Below are positions 58,577 to 64,000 of a stretch of DNA of 64,000 nucleotides, piece after piece. The DNA is from Salininema proteolyticum (GTDB lineage: Bacteria > Actinomycetota > Actinomycetes > Mycobacteriales > Micromonosporaceae), in assembly GCF_042685645.1 (NCBI RefSeq), contig NZ_JBHUNX010000001.1:4216001-4280000 (forward strand). The letters are read 5' to 3'. How positions within the stretch are numbered: the first letter of the stretch is position 1; every line of letters begins with the position of its first letter. A program made the translations under genes and the position numbers. Below the pieces are notes generated by a model. That model did no database searches. It was not told the origin of the DNA and saw only the letters and a list, made by a program, of their open reading frames with translations.

Positions 58577-59889
58577 TAAGGGCTCTTGTATGAATTACTT
58601 GGTCGTGTGCGAGTCGGTTTGTTTGTCCGCTCGTTGAACATTGCATGGTCAATCGGGAAGTTTTGGCATCGAAGTATGAGCTGATCAAACCGCATCTCAA
58701 CGAGCGGCAGTGGCGCTTGTTCCTGGGAGCCGAGGCGCAGGCGTTGGACCAGACTGGTATCGACAGGAGCGCCGTTTCCGTGGTCGCGCAGGCATCAGGG
58801 GCGTCAAAGAGCACCGTCCGTACCGGACTGGCCGAGATCGAGGCCGGCGCGGAGGCCACCGACCGGGTCCGCGCCCCCGGCGCCGGACGGCCCCGCCTGG
58901 AAATCCAACAGCCTGGTATCACCAAAACACTCGAAGCCCTGGTTGAACCGACCTTGCGGGGCGAGCCGACCAGCACGTTGAAATGGACGTGCAAGAGCCT
59001 CAAAGAACTACGCGAAGCACTGCGGCGCCTGGGGTTCACCGCCTCGATCAAAGCCATCGCAAACCTGTTGCACGAGCAGGGCTACCGGCTACAGAAAACG
59101 AAGAAGACCCGGGAGGGCGGCCAGCATCCCGACCGCGACGCCCAGTTCGAGTACATCGACACCAAGACCACATGGGCTATCTCCAGGGGTTATCCGGTCC
59201 TGTCCATCGACTGCAAGAACAAGGAACTGGTCGGCAACTACACCGCCGGAGGCAGGGAATGGCGTCCGAAAGACAACCCCGTCGAGGTTGAGGCCCACGA
59301 CTTCCCTGCAGGCGTCCCCAAAGCCATCCCCTACGGTGTCTATGACATCGGGGCCGACACCGGGTGGATCAGCGTCGGGGTCTCCCGTGAGACGGCCCAG
59401 TTCGCTGCCAACACGATCCGTCAGTGGTGGCATGCCGAAGGTCGCGACCTCTACGACGGGTTCGACCGGCTCTACCTGGTCGGAGACGCCGGCGGTTCGG
59501 ACGGCTACCGGTCCAACCTCTGGAAGCTGGAGCTGGCCGACCTCGCGGCCGAGCTCAAGATGGACATCGTCATGCTGCACTTCCCGCCCGGCACCAGCAA
59601 ATGGAACAAGATCGAGCATCGCTTGTTCTCGTTCGTGACCCTCAATTGGCGGGGACAGCCGTTGCAGGACTATCAGATCGTTCTTGACCGTATCGGAGGA
59701 ACCGAGACCGAGAACGGCCTGATCGTCACCGCTTGGCTGGACGAACGGGTCTACGCGACCGGACGCCGTGCCACGAAACAAGACCTAGCCGAGATCGGGC
59801 TCCAACCCCATGAGTTCCACGGGGAATGGAACTACACGATCAAGCAACCCACAAGCCAACCAGCCAAGTAATAAATGCAAGAGCCCTAA
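58577..59889 (+). mobile_element. ISAzo13-like insertion sequence with TIRs and 3-bp target duplication
   Basis: The element spans 58580-59886 (1307 bp). Left end GGGCTCTTGTATGAATTACT and right end (read inward) GGGCTCTTGCATTTATTACT form terminal inverted repeats, ~17 of 20 alike. TAA flanks it on both sides (58577-58579 and 59887-59889). Removing the IS and one TAA rejoins the adhesin frame exactly: ..TGSVA then YPDAEVSDD.., so the boundaries are certain to the base. It carries one transposase gene on the plus strand, antisense to the adhesin. Confidence 0.95.
58645..59871 (+). CDS. ISAzo13-family transposase
   Basis: 408 aa, full length, beginning 65 nt inside the left end. N-terminal helix-turn-helix region (VAQASGASKSTVRTGLAEIE), then the DDE catalytic part: VLSIDCKNKELVGNY (first Asp), LYLVGDAGGSDGYRSN (second Asp) and HFPPGTSKWNKIEHRLFSFV (Glu in NKIEH). 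This matches the ISAzo13 family, related to IS630/Tc1. No frameshift or stop, so it could be active. The frame ends 15 nt before the right end of the element. Confidence 0.93.
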   Translation: MVNREVLASKYELIKPHLNERQWRLFLGAEAQALDQTGIDRSAVSVVAQASGASKSTVRTGLAEIEAGAEATDRVRAPGAGRPRLEIQQPGITKTLEALVEPTLRGEPTSTLKWTCKSLKELREALRRLGFTASIKAIANLLHEQGYRLQKTKKTREGGQHPDRDAQFEYIDTKTTWAISRGYPVLSIDCKNKELVGNYTAGGREWRPKDNPVEVEAHDFPAGVPKAIPYGVYDIGADTGWISVGVSRETAQFAANTIRQWWHAEGRDLYDGFDRLYLVGDAGGSDGYRSNLWKLELADLAAELKMDIVMLHFPPGTSKWNKIEHRLFSFVTLNWRGQPLQDYQIVLDRIGGTETENGLIVTAWLDERVYATGRRATKQDLAEIGLQPHEFHGEWNYTIKQPTSQPAK

Positions 59890-62081
59890 GCGACGGAACC
59901 GGTGTTCTCCACGGTGACCGTGTAGTCCACGGTGTCGCCCGGAAGCACGGATTCGGTCGGCGCCGCCGTCTTGGCGATCGCCAGCTCACGGAGTTCCGAG
60001 CAGTCCACCGGGGTTATCCGGATGTCGTCGAGGACGACGCCGTAACCGGGCGTGCCGCCTCCGTTGAGAAGCAACGGGTCACCGCTGCCGGTCAGAGACT
60101 CGATCCTGAGCACCTCCGACTCGCCCGTGGCGGTGAACACCGCGTGCACCAGGTTGAAGTTCCCGTCTATGGCATTGGCCGCCGAAGTGTAGGTCTCGTC
60201 GAAGTCGCCGACGGTGACCCTCATCGAGGACGACTGCGCGTTCGCAGCAGGGTTGAAGGCCATATAGAACGTCAGGTTGTACTCGTTGCCGGGTGTCAAC
60301 CCGTCAACGGTCTGCATGGCGCCGCCCGTGGTGCCGCCATCGAGGTCGACCGAGTTGACACCCTCCGGCGACGGCCATCCCAGTACGCAGTTGCGGCCCC
60401 AAATGTGGTTGCTGTCCTCGATCACGGTCCAGGCGCCGTACGTTCCCGTCTGAAGACTGCACTCTTCGAACGCCTCGAACCCGCCGTCGACCACATTGTT
60501 CACGGTCTCTTCGCATTCGCAGTACTCGTAGGTGTAAGTGATGGCGTCGACCCGCACTGCGCTGTCTGCACCGTCCACCACCTGCGGGGTCAATCGGACG
60601 AAGCGTGCTCCGCCCTCCGGCACCGGGTACTCGGCCGCGTCGAAAGTGGGATTCACCGAAGTGGGAGTCACCGTGGTCTCCCCACCGAAGGTCACTCCGT
60701 CGACGGAAGAGCTGACCGTGACCGGGCCGCTGAAGTTCGACGACGCCTGAGCGAGGTAAAGCTCCAAAGAGTTGCCGCCCGGGACCTCGGTCGCCAGGTC
60801 GAGCGTGAGTTGGTTGCCCTCTGCGCTCCACAGCTGCACTCCGCTGCCGTCGGGCGCATTGATCGCGCTCATCGGGAAGTTCCCGGGGAAGTTCTGCACC
60901 GAGCTGTCTGGAGTCCACGCTTGTGCGACGCCGTCGACGGCCCGAGCCACATTACCCTCGGCGCACTCGACCGGTTCGCCGGTAGTCACGTCCACAGTGG
61001 TGGAGCAGGCCGGGTCGTCGGAGCCCGGAGCGCAATTGGACTCGGTCGGTCCGACGACGAGGTTGTCCATGCTGAGGTCGCCGTCGGGGGGATCGTGCAC
61101 TGTCACCGAATAGGTGAGGGTGACCGTCTCCCCGGCGGCTATGTCTCCGGTCCACGTCAAGGTGGGGTCGGCGAACGCGAAGGCCCCTTCAGCGCCGCCG
61201 TCGGCTGCGTCGTCGTTATAGTCGGCGTCGTCCAGGACTCCCGTCAGATCATCGGCGATCACGGCGCCGGTGAAGTCGACGCCCGTCGGGTTCTCCGCGG
61301 TGACCGTGTAGTCGACCGTGTCGCCCGGTTGCGCCGTCGAGGCGGAGGCGGACTTGGCGATCGACAGCTCCGGCTGTTCGGCGACGGTCACGTCGCGGTT
61401 CGCCTCCAGACGGACCGCGTCGCCGGCCCAGGTGAGATTGCGGAACTCTTCGAACGCCACGCCGCCTATGAGCCCGTCGGCGACGGAAATGTTCACCCTG
61501 GTGCTGTGTCCTGTCGATCCCGACGACCCGGCCGTCGCGCTGTCCGCCACCCTGATGAGCGTGGTTCCGTCGCCGTTGTCCCGGACGACGGTGGTCATCC
61601 GCGAATCAGGAGCTTGCAGGTGCTCGAACTCGACCACGACGTTCGCCGGGTCGACCTCGGAGCCGGTCTCGTCGAAGACCCTGACGTCCGACACCCAGAC
61701 TTTGCTGTCGATGTCGATGTAGGAGAAGCTCGAGTCGGTGACGGTCCCGTCGGGAGTGTCGGTCACCTCGACGATGTCGTCCAGTTTCCAAGTCAGATTG
61801 GCGTTGGCAGCGTCGCCCACGCGGAAGAGGATACCGAGATTGTGGTGGTCATGGCTCTGTAGGGTGTTCCTCCCCGTGGCAGTACCGCCCTCGGGACTGC
61901 TGGGGAACTGCCATGGGCCTGCCGACGTGGTGCCGGTGTTCGCGGTCTTCTCTGAGGCGGTAGCCTGTGCGAGCGCAGGCGGTGAGACTCCGGTGACGGC
62001 AACGGCCAAGCCGAGTGCCATGGCGGCCACAGCCGCCGGCGCCCACCTCCACCGAGACTTCGTGCCGCTGGGTGACAGCAT
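59887..62081 (-). pseudogene. Giant DUF11-repeat adhesin, N-terminal fragment (split by IS)
   Basis: About 731 codons from ATG 62081 (GGGAGG 6 nt upstream; an ATG at 62141 lacks a site). Signal peptide (VAAMALGLAVAVTGVSPPAL), an N-terminal surface domain (~50-260), a first DUF11 unit (LSIAKSASASTAQPGDTVDY), a discoidin-like region (~400-530) and a choice-of-anchor C/DUF642-like domain (VVDGGFEAFEECSLQTG, LTFYMAFNPAANAQS). It then enters a second DUF11 unit, cut at TGSVA by a TAG made by the IS junction. Without the wall anchor the product would be secreted, not displayed. The intact gene would encode 2249 aa. Confidence 0.85.
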
Positions 62082-62466
62082 TCGTTCCTCCCTGTAAAGG
62101 CCCGTTCTCCGGCTTTTCGGCATCCGATCTACCGTGATCACCCGAAGCGCCTGTGAAGCCGGATCAAAGCCCCTAGCCGAATATTCGTCTTATTTGAACG
62201 GCGCCTTATGGACAGGACTCTCCATGAAGCAGCATTACTGACAGTAACTACTACTTATCGGTAAGTGCGGGATAAGAAGCTCCTAAATGAACACCCCCTG
62301 AATGGGCGCACTATTTGCGAACGCCTGTCCATTGAGTAAGTAGACGCATTTTGTGAGATCTCGTCGGAATAGAAATCGTGCCCCACCGGATTCCCGTTTC
62401 AGGCATGTCCGGTGCCGCACGCGCGAAAATGGGAGAATCAGAGGAGGCCGCTGGAAAGGAGAAGAG
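62082..62466. promoter_or_regulatory. Divergent promoter region between adhesin and second SpoIIE gene
   Basis: 385 nt, AT-richer in the middle. It holds two dyads close together: TTACTGACAGTAA (62235-62247) and ACTTATCGGTAAGT (62253-62266). Divergent starts on both sides make this a likely shared control region. No gene seen. Confidence 0.55.
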
Positions 62467-64000
62467 GTGCGCCGGAAAGACGCTTCATCCGATCCGGCAA
62501 CAGACGGATCCGACTCCTCCCCAGAGGGAATGCCCCCGGTTCCCAGCGGGGTGACGGCCGGATTCGACGTCGCCACGATCCTCATCGACGGCCGCGGGCA
62601 CATCTTCCACTTCGACGAGTGGGCCGAACGGCTCACCGGATTCACCGCCGCCACCGTCATCGGACGCGACTACCGGTTCCTCTTCGGATCCCACGAGCAC
62701 GCTCCGCGCTTCCCCGACGAAGGCGACCCCGACCGGATAGAGACCGGAGTGTCCCCGCTCCAGAAGGCAGACGGACGAACCCTCTACGCCCTCATCCGCA
62801 GCCGCCGGATCCGGCTCCCGGCCGGCGAGGACCTCCTGATCGTCCAGGCCCTGGAGATCGAGAGCGCCCGCCGCACGCAGTCCCAGATCGGCCTGCTGGA
62901 CGGCCTCTTCCACCAGGCGCCCTTCTGCCTCGTGGTCCTGGACGAACACCTGCGGTACGTCATGGTCAACGCCGAACTCGCCGAGTTCAACGGACTCCCC
63001 GCCGAAGACCACATCGGGCGCCACATAGGCGAGGTCATCGCCTCCGCGACCTTCGAGGACTACCAGAAGCTGCTCAAAACCGTCCTGAAGACGGGCGAAC
63101 CCGCCATAGGCGTCATGGTCCCCGGCATCGCCCGCAGCAGCCCCGGCGTCGCCAAAGTGTGGTCGGCATCCTGGTACCGGATCGAGGGCCGGAGCGGAAC
63201 GGGCCTCGCCCTGTGCGGACTCATCTACGACGTCTCGTCCTCCAGCGGGGAGGTTCTCTCCAACGCCCGCACCCACGAACGGCACCGCGTCCTCGGCCTC
63301 ATCGGCGAACTCAGCTCCGAAGAGCTGGACCAGAAACGGGCCGCCGCCCGCCTCGTCGAGGTCCTCACCGGGGAGTACTGCGACCTGGCGACCATCGACC
63401 TCCTGACCGAGCACGCCAGTGCCCCGCCGCGCACCAGGCCGCGCCCGAACCGGCGCCGGCTGATGGTCCTCGCCTCGCACTCCCGGATAGAAGGTCCGGA
63501 CGCCGACCGGTTGGCCGGAACCCCCAGCGAGGAGGTCGACGAGACCGACCCGGTGGTCGAGCACATCCTCGCCACCGAGACGGCACGCCTCGTCCGCGAC
63601 GCCTCCGACCTGGCCGACATCGACGTTCCACCGTGGATCTTTCACGCCGCCTCCGAGATAGGGGTCAACTCCTTCATCGGAGCGCCCCTCGTCGCCAGGG
63701 GCAAGGTCATCGGGGTCCTCTCCTGCATGAGGGCCGGCGCGAACCTGCCCTTCAGCGAGGAGGACCTCCGGTTCGTCAAGACCATCGCCAGCCGGACCGC
63801 CCTGATGCTCGACAACGCCCGCATGTACCACGAGGCCAAGGACACGGCGCTGAAGCTGCAGATGAACCTCCTGCCGGCGGCACTGCCGGAGCCGGACGAG
63901 GCGCTCATCGCGCACCGCTACGACCCAGGCCACGAAGGCCACCGGGTCAGCGGCGACTGGTACGACGTGGGAATCCAGCCCGGACACCGGGTCTCGCTCG
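62467..64000 (+). CDS. PAS-PAS-GAF-SpoIIE phosphatase, paralogue 2 (cut by window edge)
   Basis: 511 codons visible from GTG 62467 with GGAAAGGAG upstream; the 3' end lies outside. First PAS: FDVATILIDGRGHIFHFDEW. Second PAS: VLDEHLRYVMVNAELAEFNG, then WYRIEG. GAF: NSFIGAPLVARGKVIGVLSC. The SpoIIE start is GHRVSGDWYDVGIQPGHRVS. Domain order and many stretches match the protein at 45123-47201, so they are duplicates. It probably acts in the same type of anti-anti-sigma phosphatase signalling. Divergent from the adhesin gene. Confidence 0.88.
   Translation, partial: MRRKDASSDPATDGSDSSPEGMPPVPSGVTAGFDVATILIDGRGHIFHFDEWAERLTGFTAATVIGRDYRFLFGSHEHAPRFPDEGDPDRIETGVSPLQKADGRTLYALIRSRRIRLPAGEDLLIVQALEIESARRTQSQIGLLDGLFHQAPFCLVVLDEHLRYVMVNAELAEFNGLPAEDHIGRHIGEVIASATFEDYQKLLKTVLKTGEPAIGVMVPGIARSSPGVAKVWSASWYRIEGRSGTGLALCGLIYDVSSSSGEVLSNARTHERHRVLGLIGELSSEELDQKRAAARLVEVLTGEYCDLATIDLLTEHASAPPRTRPRPNRRRLMVLASHSRIEGPDADRLAGTPSEEVDETDPVVEHILATETARLVRDASDLADIDVPPWIFHAASEIGVNSFIGAPLVARGKVIGVLSCMRAGANLPFSEEDLRFVKTIASRTALMLDNARMYHEAKDTALKLQMNLLPAALPEPDEALIAHRYDPGHEGHRVSGDWYDVGIQPGHRVSL

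Noticed and set aside
58577..58695. ATG at 58695 as a real start for the adhesin C-terminal half
   Set aside because: It lies inside the IS; the exact TSD-based rejoining shows the frame originally continued from the N-terminal half.

Overview
The window is high-GC actinobacterial DNA (Actinomycetota). Supporting signs are a mycothiol synthase (mshD), PAS-PAS-GAF-SpoIIE phosphatases, frequent GTG/TTG starts and gap-free, translationally coupled genes. Many proteins are acidic. A Glycomycetaceae-like host is possible, but the sequence does not settle the genus.

Region 1 (1-14.3 kb) is the late structural half of a siphovirus prophage, all on the plus strand and apparently intact. In order it carries the portal (cut by the window edge), MuF-like protein, scaffold, major capsid protein, head fibre/decoration, connector, stopper, tail completion and terminator, tail tube, tail chaperones with a -1 frameshift, tape measure, a large minor tail protein, an H-type lectin, endolysin, and two small membrane proteins for lysis. 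A strong terminator follows. Region 2 (14.3-22.5 kb) is accessory DNA: a leftward operon of small unknown proteins plus a methyltransferase, an XRE-TPR regulator coupled to a MurJ-like flippase, and a CdiA-CT-like toxin with its immunity gene. It ends in a 26-nt remnant of a tRNA-Ser 3' end plus the orphan tRNA terminator, which I read as the right attachment site of the integrated element.

Region 3 (22.6-48.8 kb) is mostly host chromosome. It holds a secreted protein, endonuclease V, a two-CBM GH18 chitinase, MshD, a Nudix hydrolase, a phosphate transporter operon (DUF47 + Pit) behind a good PHO box, a DinG-like helicase, an AI-2E-type permease, a GroES-like protein with TyrA and a DUF885 peptidase, tRNA-Arg(ACG), small enzymes, a K+ channel with an antisense pirin, a SpoIIE-type phosphatase, a secreted L-type lectin and a lipoprotein.

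Region 4 (49-52.8 kb) is a second accessory island. A leftward trio of small proteins, one sharing a domain with a protein of region 2, faces a rightward four-gene locus of helical secreted-like proteins and two paralogous unknown proteins. This is the best candidate for an undescribed (toxin/effector-like) system. Region 5 (52.9-64 kb) is a cell-surface segment: a membrane-anchored secreted protein and a giant sortase-type DUF11-repeat adhesin (2249 aa when reconstructed), split by an intact 1307-bp ISAzo13-like insertion with a 3-bp target duplication. A second PAS-PAS-GAF-SpoIIE phosphatase, paralogous to the first, runs off the right edge.
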